From positions 1 through 45,002 of IMG/VR virus record IMGVR_UViG_3300031566_006752: a stretch of 45,002 nucleotides of DNA; one strand, 5' to 3'. Every line of letters starts with the position of its first letter. Position 1 is the stretch's first letter. Of this stretch, positions 8,474 to 16,518 are shown piece after piece. A model generated the notes under the pieces. That model was given only the letters and a program-made list of their open reading frames with translations. It did not search any database and had not been told where the DNA came from. This DNA is from a virus. Made by a program: the position numbers and the translations under genes.

Positions 8474-9002
8474 CTTTTAATAATTTATCTAGGTGTTCCC
8501 ACATTTCTTCAAATCTTCCATCACGCAAATTCTTTGAGAAAAATTCATGTTCATCACGGTACATGTTTATCATTGAAGATTTTTCGGTAACGGAAAATGT
8601 AACGTTAGCAATTCTATCACATAGCTTGATGAAAGTACAGTGCTTGTATGCTTTTATACCATCATAATACGTTTTGTTAGCTCTTTCTTTTCGTGTCTTT
8701 CCCTTTTCGTTACAACACACATAAGAATATTCCGCAATTGTTTTGTTGGTTTCGTCTTTTACGTTATTGTAGGTTTCTCTTGCGTCTTCAATGATATCAT
8801 GACACCAACACCCGCCGATTACATCAGATCTATCGATCTCAGGTATTAGGTGAATGAACTCTATCGCTGTATCAACTGTCATCTGTAAGTGATACGCATA
8901 GGGATACAAAGCATTGTAGTGATGATTTACTTCTCTATGCCGTCTTATCGCATAATCTTTTGCTATCTCATCTACTGAGAGGAATTCTCTGTATTCTGGC
9001 AT
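8466..9002 (-). CDS. HD-domain phosphohydrolase, (p)ppGpp-hydrolase-like
   Basis: 178 residues. The metal site is visible: H22 and a neighbouring histidine, CWCHDIIEDA (HD followed by ED, as in SpoT/MESH1 hydrolases), and KLCDRIANV, which matches the ADRLHN segment of that family. It may degrade alarmones or another nucleotide. The insert around KGKTRKERANKTYYDGI fits the RelA/SpoT hydrolase layout. The exact substrate is uncertain. Confidence 0.75.
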   Translation of the reverse strand: MPEYREFLSVDEIAKDYAIRRHREVNHHYNALYPYAYHLQMTVDTAIEFIHLIPEIDRSDVIGGCWCHDIIEDARETYNNVKDETNKTIAEYSYVCCNEKGKTRKERANKTYYDGIKAYKHCTFIKLCDRIANVTFSVTEKSSMINMYRDEHEFFSKNLRDGRFEEMWEHLDKLLKDG

Positions 9003-9127
9003 TTTTTCTTATTTTTATCTCTATAACCTTGCCATCCAAATTCTCGGATGCGTTCTTGCAATCCGTTCCTCTTAGGACGAGTTCTGTTTTTGCTTCTTTT
9101 TTCTCGGTGTTGTTGCTTTTCTGGCAT
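8972..9127 (-). CDS. Small very basic protein
   Basis: 51 codons starting MPEKQQHREKRSKNRTRPKR and ending with TAG. It fills the gap between two called genes but overlaps both (31 and 56 nt), so it is less certain. It could bind nucleic acid. Confidence 0.4.
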   Translation of the reverse strand: MPEKQQHREKRSKNRTRPKRNGLQERIREFGWQGYRDKNKKKCQNTENSSQ

Positions 9128-9308
9128 TTATGTATCTTCTTTCGGTTGTTTGTATTTGATCATAATTAACGAATAAATTTCTGTCACCACACATTTCGCA
9201 TTCTGGAGATGCTTTACCCCAGTTTTGTAAGTATGGAATTTGAGGTGTAATCATTCTACACTGGGAACACCAACTCCATCTGTGTTCCCAAGATTCACTA
9301 TCGCCCAT
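9072..9308 (-). CDS. Zinc-ribbon protein
   Basis: 78 residues. A CSQC and a CEMCG pair about 20 residues apart form a zinc ribbon, followed by a basic tail (TTPRKKKQKQ). The first CxxC needs the start at 9308, which overlaps the next gene by 58 nt. Confidence 0.55.
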   Translation of the reverse strand: MGDSESWEHRWSWCSQCRMITPQIPYLQNWGKASPECEMCGDRNLFVNYDQIQTTERRYINARKATTPRKKKQKQNSS

Positions 9309-9469
9309 CGACTATCATTTACTATTCGGTCCATCACATTTATTCCAGACTCCATGCTTGCAACAGCATGGGCCATTATATATGGAACATAAATGTATCC
9401 ACCATATTCCATGGCCAAGGAATTTTCTTGACCAGTTTCCCAATGCCTTATGAATTCTTCTTTAATCAT
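9251..9469 (-). CDS. Hypothetical protein with duplicated N-terminal motif
   Basis: 72 residues beginning MIKEEFIRHWETGQ. The 27-codon reading frame immediately upstream begins with nearly the same residues, so the 5' end has been duplicated. The last residues overlap the zinc-ribbon gene. Function unknown. Confidence 0.5.
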   Translation of the reverse strand: MIKEEFIRHWETGQENSLAMEYGGYIYVPYIMAHAVASMESGINVMDRIVNDSRWAIVNLGNTDGVGVPSVE

Positions 9470-9545
9470 CGCAAAACATTGATTCTATTACTAAGAGATC
9501 TAATTGTCTCGTTTCCCAACGTCTTATAAATTCTTCTTTATTCAT
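9462..9545 (-). CDS. 27-residue peptide, duplicate of the next gene's start
   Basis: It reads MNKEEFIRRWETRQ and then 13 unrelated residues before TAA. It overlaps the end of the nicotinamidase gene by 8 nt and the next gene by 8 nt. It is probably a truncated copy of the downstream gene rather than a functional protein. Confidence 0.4.
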   Translation of the reverse strand: MNKEEFIRRWETRQLDLLVIESMFCDD

Positions 9546-10185
9546 ATAAATGAGAATAGAATTCTTCTACAACCACCCCAGAATCATCAAATTCCAAAAG
9601 TACATCATTAACATCTTCAGCGATTGCTCGTGTTCCTTCAATGAATATTCTCGTTTCATACCCAAAATACGCGGCATCTTTTGCCGTATCTTTAACGCAG
9701 TAATCAAGAGCGAGCCCAACAATGTCCACAGCTCTAACTCCCTTTTCGATTAGGAATTCATGGAGCCCAGTATTTTCATGACCATCTCCAAACGCTCCAT
9801 ACGGGTGGCAGTGGCTTTCAATTCCTTTCTTGATGATATAAAATTCTCCGTTTATTAAACTAAAGTCAATATCATCATGTAACTCAGCCCCTTTTGTATT
9901 CTGTACACAATGTATAGGCCATAGAACTTCAGGCTTCCCGTGTATCTCCATCTCTTCAAACGGCTTCTTCCCCGCGTGCGATGCCGCGAAATAGATATTA
10001 TCCGGTTTGTGCCAATCTTTCGTAAAAATAACGAGGTCATATTTTGGTAGTAATTCATTTATCACTGGAACTATCTTATCTCCTTCTTTCACAGCTAACG
10101 CTCCGCCCATCCCGTTATCGTAATCTTCTTTACTTGCGGGCATAAAATCATACTGTGCGTCAACCACTATCAGTGCTTTCTTCAT
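9538..10185 (-). CDS. pncA: Nicotinamidase
   Basis: 215 residues, isochorismatase fold. The catalytic triad is D9 (VVDAQYDF), a lysine at 119/120 (IIKKG) and C163 (GLALDYCVKDTA). Metal ligands are D57, H59 and H70 (KDWHKPDN...ASH). It hydrolyses nicotinamide to nicotinate, which PncB (3427-4599) then uses. It is part of the phage NAD+ salvage set. Confidence 0.9.
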   Translation of the reverse strand: MKKALIVVDAQYDFMPASKEDYDNGMGGALAVKEGDKIVPVINELLPKYDLVIFTKDWHKPDNIYFAASHAGKKPFEEMEIHGKPEVLWPIHCVQNTKGAELHDDIDFSLINGEFYIIKKGIESHCHPYGAFGDGHENTGLHEFLIEKGVRAVDIVGLALDYCVKDTAKDAAYFGYETRIFIEGTRAIAEDVNDVLLEFDDSGVVVEEFYSHLYE

Positions 10186-10230
10186 TTTTGAATTTTTAGA
10201 GGTTCATACTATTATAGTATTCATTTGTTC

Positions 10231-10533
10231 TTAGTTTTCATTATCAAACGTAAATTCTTCATTACAGTGCGGACACAACCACGTTTCTTTCCATGTGTAT
10301 AATGGTTCCGGGGCAATGGCGTATTTGCTGATAATGTGAGTGTGGTGACCACTTACGTGTTCTATCTTTGGATAGTATTCAGGCGGTACGGGTAATTCAG
10401 TTTCTACGATATCATCGTGGCACAAATCAAACACCTGTTTTCCATTATCGTCTAACCGATAATACGTGCCATCAAATTCGGCTTCATCCCATCCGCATTG
10501 TGGGCAATTATATTGCTCTAAGTTAAACTCCAT
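10231..10533 (-). CDS. Zinc-ribbon protein
   Basis: 100 residues from the ATG at 10533, which overlaps nadE by 11 nt; a longer frame would overlap by 89. CPQCG near the start and CPHC near the end form a zinc site spanning the protein. A metal-rich HHTH stretch lies between. Function unknown. Confidence 0.65.
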   Translation of the reverse strand: MEFNLEQYNCPQCGWDEAEFDGTYYRLDDNGKQVFDLCHDDIVETELPVPPEYYPKIEHVSGHHTHIISKYAIAPEPLYTWKETWLCPHCNEEFTFDNEN

Positions 10534-11347
10534 CAATTGCAGATTTTGGTATGTTAAAGGGGTTATTCCTTTTAAACTCAGTTCGATGGTATCTTTGAAG
10601 AACCGGATCATCTAAATCGCCAATTCCCGATGCAAGGTGAGACTGTAATCTTAAATCGACGAGTTTGTATCCATCTCTTGAAGATCCCTCCCATGTTGGT
10701 AAAATTTGGTCAAGATCAGTCTTTGAAATTCCAAGACCATCAGTTGCCTGGCATTCAATACATTCTTTTAGGGCTTTTTTCTGGAAATCAAATTCTGATT
10801 CATTTTCCATGATCCAATCTGCCATTTCATAAACCTCAGTTTTCCAGAGGTTCTGAATCATTCCATAATCCCCAACATCTCCATGCAACGTCCAAAAACC
10901 AAGAAGATATTCCGTATAATTATCTGTTGATAAAACCATACCTTTATGAATTTGCGCCAAATCATAAAGATAAATCATCCGTAAACGAGCCTTAATGTTT
11001 CCCCTGCGAATCTTCTCGTTGGGTTCTTCAACGTCCCATCCCTCTGGTCCGGTTACTCCCCATATGCTCGTAAAGGCTGATCCCAATTCATATACATCAT
11101 CAAATGTATGGCAAAAAGCTTTTCCAACCAGTTCTCCTCGATCTACTTCATCAATTCCATTTCCAAGAGTGATGCTTCGCCCATGCAATTGGATTCCCAA
11201 TTCGTCGCATACGGGTTTTGCTAATGCAGCACATAGCGTACTGTCAATCCCACCAGATATTCCCATTACAAGGGATTGAATTTTGTTTTTTTCAATGTAA
11301 CTTTTTAATTCTGCCCTGATGTTTTGTGTTGCTTTTTCGTAGTTCAT
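10523..11347 (-). CDS. nadE: NAD synthetase (ammonia-dependent type)
   Basis: 274 residues. The ATP-pyrophosphatase loop is GISGGIDST (residues 29-37). GNIKARLRMIYLYDLA and STDNYTEYLLGFWTLHGD match the deamido-NAD binding segments. It amidates nicotinate adenine dinucleotide to NAD+. There is no glutaminase domain, so it would use ammonia. It starts 4 nt inside a small upstream gene (ATGA). No adenylyltransferase (NadD/NadM) was seen in the window, so the middle step would fall to the host or to a gene elsewhere. Confidence 0.9.
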   Translation of the reverse strand: MNYEKATQNIRAELKSYIEKNKIQSLVMGISGGIDSTLCAALAKPVCDELGIQLHGRSITLGNGIDEVDRGELVGKAFCHTFDDVYELGSAFTSIWGVTGPEGWDVEEPNEKIRRGNIKARLRMIYLYDLAQIHKGMVLSTDNYTEYLLGFWTLHGDVGDYGMIQNLWKTEVYEMADWIMENESEFDFQKKALKECIECQATDGLGISKTDLDQILPTWEGSSRDGYKLVDLRLQSHLASGIGDLDDPVLQRYHRTEFKRNNPFNIPKSAIDGV

Positions 11348-11511
11348 TTATGTTTTCTTTCGTTAATTTCTTTTTCTTCCATTTTGCTGATGTATTGATC
11401 CACTGTTTTTAGTTCGGATTTCATTTCTTCTAACAGCTCTTCATCAACCTCGTTTTTGATGGACTCCTTGAGTCTATCTCTGTACTGATAATAATCTCTT
11501 ACTGTTTCCAT
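11344..11511 (-). CDS. Small charged protein leading the nadE unit
   Basis: 55 codons (METVRDYYQYRDRL and a charged helix), ending in an ATGA overlap with nadE. A promoter of the repeated phage type lies about 20 nt upstream (11533-11566). It is too short to appear in a length-filtered gene list. Confidence 0.65.
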   Translation of the reverse strand: METVRDYYQYRDRLKESIKNEVDEELLEEMKSELKTVDQYISKMEEKEINERKHK

Positions 11512-11532
11512 GATTTCCTAAAATTGGTTGTT

Positions 11533-11566
11533 GCTAATATAACAAAAATCCACGACAAATAAAAAT
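11533..11566 (-). promoter_or_regulatory. Repeated phage promoter, site 2
   Basis: GTTATATTAGC box preceded by TTTTTATTTGTCG; 22 nt before the small gene leading nadE. Confidence 0.6.
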
Positions 11567-11895
11567 CAATCCACTTTTAGTTTATATGGTGGTTGAGATG
11601 CAATTTGAACGTAAATGTTGTTGTACTCTTCAATCTCTTCTTTCGTGAGCTCCCGTGTTGTTGACTTTGGGAAGCATACATTAAAGAATCCGAATCCAGT
11701 TACCCAGTTTCCGATAACATACTCATCTGTCTCATTACCAACAATACAGAGATCTGCTTTTTCTCTTGAAAGCTCTCCCATTTTATGAAAAGCTTTGGTA
11801 GCCATTAGATATCTGTGGCCGCCTTCAATTTCAGTCATTTTGGAGGTTTGTGCTTCAACTATTCTAGCACTTTCTTCAGTTGTAATTTTATCCAT
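11566..11895 (-). CDS. Hypothetical protein
   Basis: 109 residues from the ATG at 11895 (MDKITTEESARI), which overlaps the deaminase gene by 8 nt. A mixed alpha/beta protein; not recognised. It ends just before the promoter at 11533-11566. Confidence 0.6.
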   Translation of the reverse strand: MDKITTEESARIVEAQTSKMTEIEGGHRYLMATKAFHKMGELSREKADLCIVGNETDEYVIGNWVTGFGFFNVCFPKSTTRELTKEEIEEYNNIYVQIASQPPYKLKVD

Positions 11896-12391
11896 TTTGT
11901 CTTTGTTTAGGTACATATAATAGTCCACGATCTTCAACCCATTTCTTTAATTCTTCTGCATTAGGAACTTCTTGAACGTTTACTTTTTTCAACAACGCAG
12001 GGTTTATCTTTACGCGATCATATAAATAAAGATAATAGACGTTCTTAATCCCAGTCATTGAGATGTTCTTGAGACATTCATTACAAGGAGAAAGGGTTGT
12101 ATACATATCACAACCTTCTACCTCAACAGGGTGTCTTGCAGAGAACATGAGAGCATTCATTTCAGCATGAATCTCATTATCATCACTCCATGCTGAGTGT
12201 TTTACCCTATCAAAATTGTCTTTATCGAACACGTTACAACAATTTGGCATTCCTCCAGGAGTACCATTAACTCCACTTGAGATAATCCTTCCATCCCTTA
12301 CAATCAACGCGCCAACATGGTGCGAAACGCACTTACTCTCGTCTGCCAAAAGAAATGCCATTTTAATATATAGCCCGTGTTTTGTTTTCAT
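11888..12391 (-). CDS. Deoxycytidylate (dCMP) deaminase family
   Basis: 167 residues. Zinc and catalytic residues are seen as HAE (H75, E77) and SPCNEC (C103, C106). It deaminates dCMP to dUMP to feed dTMP synthesis, a common function in large phages. The stop and start overlaps on both sides place it in the operon. Confidence 0.85.
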   Translation of the reverse strand: MKTKHGLYIKMAFLLADESKCVSHHVGALIVRDGRIISSGVNGTPGGMPNCCNVFDKDNFDRVKHSAWSDDNEIHAEMNALMFSARHPVEVEGCDMYTTLSPCNECLKNISMTGIKNVYYLYLYDRVKINPALLKKVNVQEVPNAEELKKWVEDRGLLYVPKQRQNG

Positions 12392-12843
12392 GTTATTTTA
12401 GTTTTGTGTTTGGTACCATCTTCATCTACATATGTAAGTTTGACGCCTTCAAACACCAAAAACGAATATTCAGTATCGCCCTGTACTCCATCTACAAATT
12501 CCCAGGCATGTTCATCATTTTCATCATAATCTTCAGAATCAACAGCACAATTTTCAAACATCATCCTTTCTAAAAATTTACATTCCTCTTCTGTGATCTG
12601 TTTTTCTTCAACAAATTTGCTCATGTCATTACGGTCAAATACGATTCCCCAATGACCGCCAAGAGGTTTCAACGCATTCAACAACCTAACATATCTTTCT
12701 AGGTATGGGTTATCAGCAGAAACATGCACCTTTTCGCTCGTGTTTCCATTAGCATCACCTATCATGTATTCATACTTGAGAATGTAATAGGGATCACTCT
12801 TCTTTTTGTTTTTCTTTTCTTTTTCTTTTACTATTTCTATCAT
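12388..12843 (-). CDS. Hypothetical protein
   Basis: 151 residues from the ATG at 12843; a GTG lies one codon earlier. The N-terminus is lysine-rich and the middle strongly acidic (SEDYDENDEHAWEF). No family recognised. Confidence 0.6.
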   Translation of the reverse strand: MIEIVKEKEKKNKKKSDPYYILKYEYMIGDANGNTSEKVHVSADNPYLERYVRLLNALKPLGGHWGIVFDRNDMSKFVEEKQITEEECKFLERMMFENCAVDSEDYDENDEHAWEFVDGVQGDTEYSFLVFEGVKLTYVDEDGTKHKTKIT

Positions 12844-13610
12844 CACGCTAGTTTTTTACCTTTTAATAATTCTCTTATAAATCTATTTTCCTCAGTGCCC
12901 ATAACTTCTTTTATCCATTGCTTATAGACATTTGGGAATATCAGGCTTATTTCTTCATATGTTTTTCCTGTAATAGAATATGAATCAAATTTTTGTTTGG
13001 TGTTATCCGGAAAATCTATTGAAAGAATATAATCTATCAAATCTGGATAATCCTTATAATTAAATACCCTTTCATCCGCAATAAAACATACTGCAGTTAA
13101 GGCATCTTCTAAATCAGGTTCAGTGAAATATGACATTTTTATAGATCTCGCAATGCCGTCCCCTAATGATAACTGGTCGGCTAATTGATTTAGACTGCCC
13201 TTTGAAACTCCATCAAAATCTCTTTGAGAATTTGTGGTTCCACCATTAAGTATAATCCAGGTTTTCCAGTTTTTTGCAAAATCAATGAACTCCTCATCAT
13301 CTTTGTAATTTAGAGCATATTCTACTGCAGCATGTCCTGCTTGTATTGCCTGTTGTATCGGCGAAAGATTATAGGGTACGAAAAAATACATTCTTAATTC
13401 CATGTTGTTATTTTTAATATTTACGATTTTTCTCGTGGTAACCATCGTGCACTTATCCGCGATTTCCTCGATTCTCTTTTTTGGAATGTCGTAATGATCT
13501 TTATGAAACCAACAATGTTTGATGTTAAGATCATCAGCCATTACATGTAAATTGTCTATAGAATAAGGTTTACAGACAAGGTGTCTCTTGCTATCGCAAA
13601 AGTATTTCAC
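12843..13610 (-). CDS. DUF4031 domain fused to a Pth2-like domain
   Basis: 255 residues with a GTG start that overlaps the upstream stop (GTGA). Residues 1-65 match DUF4031: D6, LHVMADDLNI, WFHKDHYDIP and a closing TTRKIV. Residues 73-200 resemble the Pth2 fold: LSPIQQAIQAGHAAVEYA, WIILNGGTTN, YFTEPDLEDALTAVCF. DUF4031 has no known activity. The fusion suggests a two-domain tRNA- or nucleotide-related enzyme, but that is inference. Confidence 0.65.
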   Translation of the reverse strand: MKYFCDSKRHLVCKPYSIDNLHVMADDLNIKHCWFHKDHYDIPKKRIEEIADKCTMVTTRKIVNIKNNNMELRMYFFVPYNLSPIQQAIQAGHAAVEYALNYKDDEEFIDFAKNWKTWIILNGGTTNSQRDFDGVSKGSLNQLADQLSLGDGIARSIKMSYFTEPDLEDALTAVCFIADERVFNYKDYPDLIDYILSIDFPDNTKQKFDSYSITGKTYEEISLIFPNVYKQWIKEVMGTEENRFIRELLKGKKLA

Positions 13611-13867
13611 TCCTTATAATTTTTGATCATTTCCTTAATTTCTGGTGTCACTTCTGCTTTAGGAATGTAAGCAAGCCCAATTCCTTCTTGTTGCATGCTC
13701 ATTTGTTTACGAATTATTATAACCGCAAAGACCGATCCAACATCATCCTGAAAATACGTTACCCCGTCCTTAAATTCGTTGGGGTTTGTACGATCTGAAA
13801 CTTTGACATTGCAGGATGTTGTTGCGAAAGCAACAACTATTAAAAATACTGATAAAATTTTCTTCAT
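13607..13867 (-). CDS. Small lipoprotein
   Basis: 86 residues with a lipobox TSCN (Cys19). The mature part is short and mixed. Function unknown. Confidence 0.7.
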   Translation of the reverse strand: MKKILSVFLIVVAFATTSCNVKVSDRTNPNEFKDGVTYFQDDVGSVFAVIIIRKQMSMQQEGIGLAYIPKAEVTPEIKEMIKNYKE

Positions 13868-14103
13868 GATTTTGTTATTTGTTTAAGAAATATACGTTTG
13901 TTTTTTATGCCTATATAAGGATCTTTAGCATATGATTCATAAGCCCCCATTAACATGACTAACATAAACAGGACTGTTGATATTGAGGCGAAAATAAGCA
14001 CGCTCATTGTACCGAATGAAAATAAAATACAAAACACAATAAAGGTTTTTAGTGTAAGTATCCAAAATTGTTTGGCTGAAATTCTTTTTATGAATCGTTT
14101 CAT
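13864..14103 (-). CDS. Two-span membrane protein
   Basis: 79 residues from the ATG at 14103; a longer frame would run into the upstream gene. Basic N-terminus, then two membrane spans at about residues 14-53. Function unknown. Confidence 0.6.
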   Translation of the reverse strand: MKRFIKRISAKQFWILTLKTFIVFCILFSFGTMSVLIFASISTVLFMLVMLMGAYESYAKDPYIGIKNKRIFLKQITKS

Positions 14104-14107
14104 GTTT

Positions 14108-14401
14108 CTATTTTTCAGGAAGCATATACCAATTAATTGTTCGTTTTTCAGTAATTGGCCCATTTTCTTCGTTTGGTATGATAATGATAGTCATCTGACC
14201 ATAAAATTCTTCTTTCTTTATTTCCATTTTAATATCACCGCATTTTAAAATAACGAGACTGTCAGTCCTTTCCACTAATGGCATGCAAAAAACGAAAGAC
14301 ATTGCTGTATCGTTAGTGGTGGCTTCATCTAACTTAAGCTGCCCAAATGACACTGTTGAGAAGGTTATTAAGATGGCGAGTACTATGTAAATTCTTTTCA
14401 T
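14108..14401 (-). CDS. Secreted small protein
   Basis: 97 residues. Signal peptide ends at SFG|Q, about residue 20. The mature part is a short beta domain. It starts only 3 nt after a promoter element that overlaps the cold-shock terminator (14404-14446). Confidence 0.7.
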   Translation of the reverse strand: MKRIYIVLAILITFSTVSFGQLKLDEATTNDTAMSFVFCMPLVERTDSLVILKCGDIKMEIKKEEFYGQMTIIIIPNEENGPITEKRTINWYMLPEK

Positions 14402-14403
14402 AG

Positions 14404-14436
14404 GCCAAATATAACAAAAAACCCCGAGATAAAAAA
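14404..14436 (-). promoter_or_regulatory. Repeated phage promoter, site 3
   Basis: TTATCTCGGGG then GTTATATTTGG, nested in the cold-shock terminator, 3 nt from the next ATG. Confidence 0.6.
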
Positions 14437-14446
14437 TCCCGGGGTT
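14420..14446 (-). terminator. Rho-independent terminator of the cold-shock gene
   Basis: Arms ACCCCGAGA and TCCCGGGGT with an A-rich loop, followed on the minus strand by a T run. It overlaps the promoter of the next gene. Confidence 0.8.
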
Positions 14447-14468
14447 GTTAATAATCCGTTAAAAAGTT

Positions 14469-14663
14469 TTATACTAAAGATACGTTTACCGCATTTAATC
14501 CCTTTTTACCTTCAACCAGTTCAAATTCAACTTCATCGTTTTCATTTAAAGTGGTTTCATTAATACCAGAAACGTGAACAAAATGTTCTTTTTCTGAATC
14601 ATTTTCTTTGATAAAACCAAAACCTCGGTCTGTGTCAAAGAATTTTACTTTTCCTTGTTTCAT
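14469..14663 (-). CDS. csp: Cold-shock domain protein
   Basis: 64 residues, full-length CSD. The RNP1 motif is seen as RGFGFIK and RNP2 as HFVHVSGI. It binds single-stranded RNA or DNA and melts RNA structure. It has its own terminator (14420-14446), and upstream lies the terminator of the TROVE gene, so it is monocistronic. Confidence 0.9.
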   Translation of the reverse strand: MKQGKVKFFDTDRGFGFIKENDSEKEHFVHVSGINETTLNENDEVEFELVEGKKGLNAVNVSLV

Positions 14664-14691
14664 TTAATTTGTTTATTTAATTTATAATAAA

Positions 14692-14717
14692 GAAGACCGA
14701 GAAAACTCCCGGTCTTC
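14692..14717 (-). terminator. Rho-independent terminator of the TROVE gene
   Basis: Arms GAAGACCG and CGGTCTTC, then TTTATT on the minus strand. It lies 8 nt after the TROVE stop. Confidence 0.75.
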
Positions 14718-14725
14718 GTTCATTC

Positions 14726-16402
14726 TTATATCTCGATAGCGTTTATAGCATCGATGACTTCGTTGATATTTACTTCCATTTGTGGAATTTTTTCGTAAAT
14801 ATCTTGAGTGTATCCGTAAAGACGGAATACCTTTTGTCCACCCTTTATAGGAGCGGTTGTTGAATATCCAACAACATCAATCAAGTAAACGTATGGGGTT
14901 CCAAACTTGTTTACATACTTCTTGAAGTTGTCTTCAACTCTACTGTATCCATCTTGCATGTCAGAGATTATTACAACTCTGTCATACTGAGTGTTATTAT
15001 CTGCGAACAGATTGAAGCAAGACGCAAAGTCAGTACCGTGACTACACTTTCCGTTGTAAGAAGTAAACTTCTTCTTCAGAGTGTTAACAGAATCAGTTGG
15101 GTTCCATCCAGTAATCTTTTCAGACCATGATGCAAAGTGATAAACATCACCTCCGATGCCCTTTGCAAAAGTAGCGGCAACTAGTGCAGCCTTCTCAGCA
15201 GGGGTTGAGCTGGATCTCTTACCACCTGGAAGCGCAACGCCTCTACCAGTCATAGAACCAGATGTATCGAATACAACTGCAGTTCTACCTTCAGGAAGCA
15301 ATTCCTTAAGGTTTGGAATGGAAGCTTCATACGCCTTTCCAAGCGCATCGGCAACCTTAGCCAATTGACGACCGTTGAATTCAAGAAGCATAACTTCAAG
15401 AGCAAGGTCAATTTGGTGTGGCCATACAAGTGACTTCTTAATGAACTTAGGTTCAATAAGCAATTCACACGCAGCATCCAATAGAGGAGTATCATTAGTC
15501 TTAAGAATGTTTCTCAAGTTACGAAGCAATGCCAAGTAACCAATCTTCTTAGTCTTGATAAGTTCCGCATAGTTTTCAGTCTTTTGTTCAACGAGAACCT
15601 TTTCAGCTTCCGCCTTAGTGATTTCGCCTGACTTAACTGCTTCTGCAACCTTCTTACCAGTTTCAGTGTTCTTATCTTCAACAGTATTGAACTGCTTTAG
15701 GATTCCAAGAACAAGAGCACGAAGTGCAGGAACTCTTACAGTTCCTTCAACAACTTCGTTGAATGTGTCCTTTTCGAACTTTGTACCAACAATAGCCTTG
15801 ATGTAATCTGCAGTTGGTACATCAACGTAGCCATTCTTTTCAGTTGGAACTGGGTGAACAGCGTTAACGATGTCAACCAAACTCAAAGTGCTAGACTTCA
15901 TTTGGTACTTAGCAAGTTCGTACGCATCAGCGTTTTCAATAGCGCCCTTGAAACCTCTCTTCATGGCACCTGGAATGGTATTGGTCTTATTCTTCGCACG
16001 GTAGCACGCAAGAATTTCCATCATATCGTCAAGACGATAGATTATACCACCTTCGTTGCCCTTACGGTTTCTCTTAGAGAAGAATCTCTTTCCAAGTTCA
16101 TCACCAGAAAGGTGAGGCAATAGATTAACCGCTCCAACGTGGGTAACGGATCTTTGACCGAATACGCTACGTGCATAGACGAGTGCCTTTGCAGCAAAGA
16201 GCTTATCTTTCTTCGCGATGGTATCAATAACTTCGCGCAAACGAGTTTCGCGTTCTGATTCCTTTTCATAAAAGGTATTCTGGATTCCTGTGGATAGGAT
16301 TCCTACGAGTTCATGTTCTGGTCTTTGGGTTTGACCGGATCCACCTTGGTGAGTAGTAGTCTTTTGAACTACAGGTTCTCTCTTTTGATTGTACTTAGAC
16401 AT
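14726..16402 (-). CDS. Ro60/TROVE-family RNA-binding protein
   Basis: 558 residues, full length. An N-terminal TROVE helical-repeat ring (about residues 25-365; note RSVFGQRSVTHVGAVNLL and LLRNLRNILK) is followed by a von Willebrand A domain with the metal site DTSGS (379-383) and later SHGTD and ISDMQDG. Ro60 proteins bind Y RNAs and misfolded RNAs. A strong Shine-Dalgarno (AAAGGAGG) precedes the ATG, unusual among neighbours, and the gene is visibly less AT-rich. It is flanked by terminators at 14692-14717 and 16442-16476, with candidate partner RNAs just upstream. Confidence 0.9.
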   Translation of the reverse strand: MSKYNQKREPVVQKTTTHQGGSGQTQRPEHELVGILSTGIQNTFYEKESERETRLREVIDTIAKKDKLFAAKALVYARSVFGQRSVTHVGAVNLLPHLSGDELGKRFFSKRNRKGNEGGIIYRLDDMMEILACYRAKNKTNTIPGAMKRGFKGAIENADAYELAKYQMKSSTLSLVDIVNAVHPVPTEKNGYVDVPTADYIKAIVGTKFEKDTFNEVVEGTVRVPALRALVLGILKQFNTVEDKNTETGKKVAEAVKSGEITKAEAEKVLVEQKTENYAELIKTKKIGYLALLRNLRNILKTNDTPLLDAACELLIEPKFIKKSLVWPHQIDLALEVMLLEFNGRQLAKVADALGKAYEASIPNLKELLPEGRTAVVFDTSGSMTGRGVALPGGKRSSSTPAEKAALVAATFAKGIGGDVYHFASWSEKITGWNPTDSVNTLKKKFTSYNGKCSHGTDFASCFNLFADNNTQYDRVVIISDMQDGYSRVEDNFKKYVNKFGTPYVYLIDVVGYSTTAPIKGGQKVFRLYGYTQDIYEKIPQMEVNINEVIDAINAIEI

Positions 16403-16441
16403 AATTGCCTCCTTTCATTAATTAAATTTATACTAAAATAA

Positions 16442-16476
16442 AAAAGCCCGAGTGACGTGTGTCTTCTCGGGCTTTT
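16442..16476 (-). terminator. Strong terminator upstream of the TROVE gene
   Basis: Perfect arms AAAAGCCCGAG and CTCGGGCTTTT around a 13-nt loop, followed by TTATTTT on the minus strand. It closes the transcript that contains the two covarying repeats and separates it from the TROVE gene. Confidence 0.85.
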
Positions 16477-16518
16477 GTAATCCAAATAATCGTAATAAAA
16501 TGGAATATAAAGTTAGTC

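Noticed and set aside
14726-16402. Antisense frames inside the TROVE gene.
   Set aside because: They result from its less AT-rich codon use; none has protein-like composition or signals.
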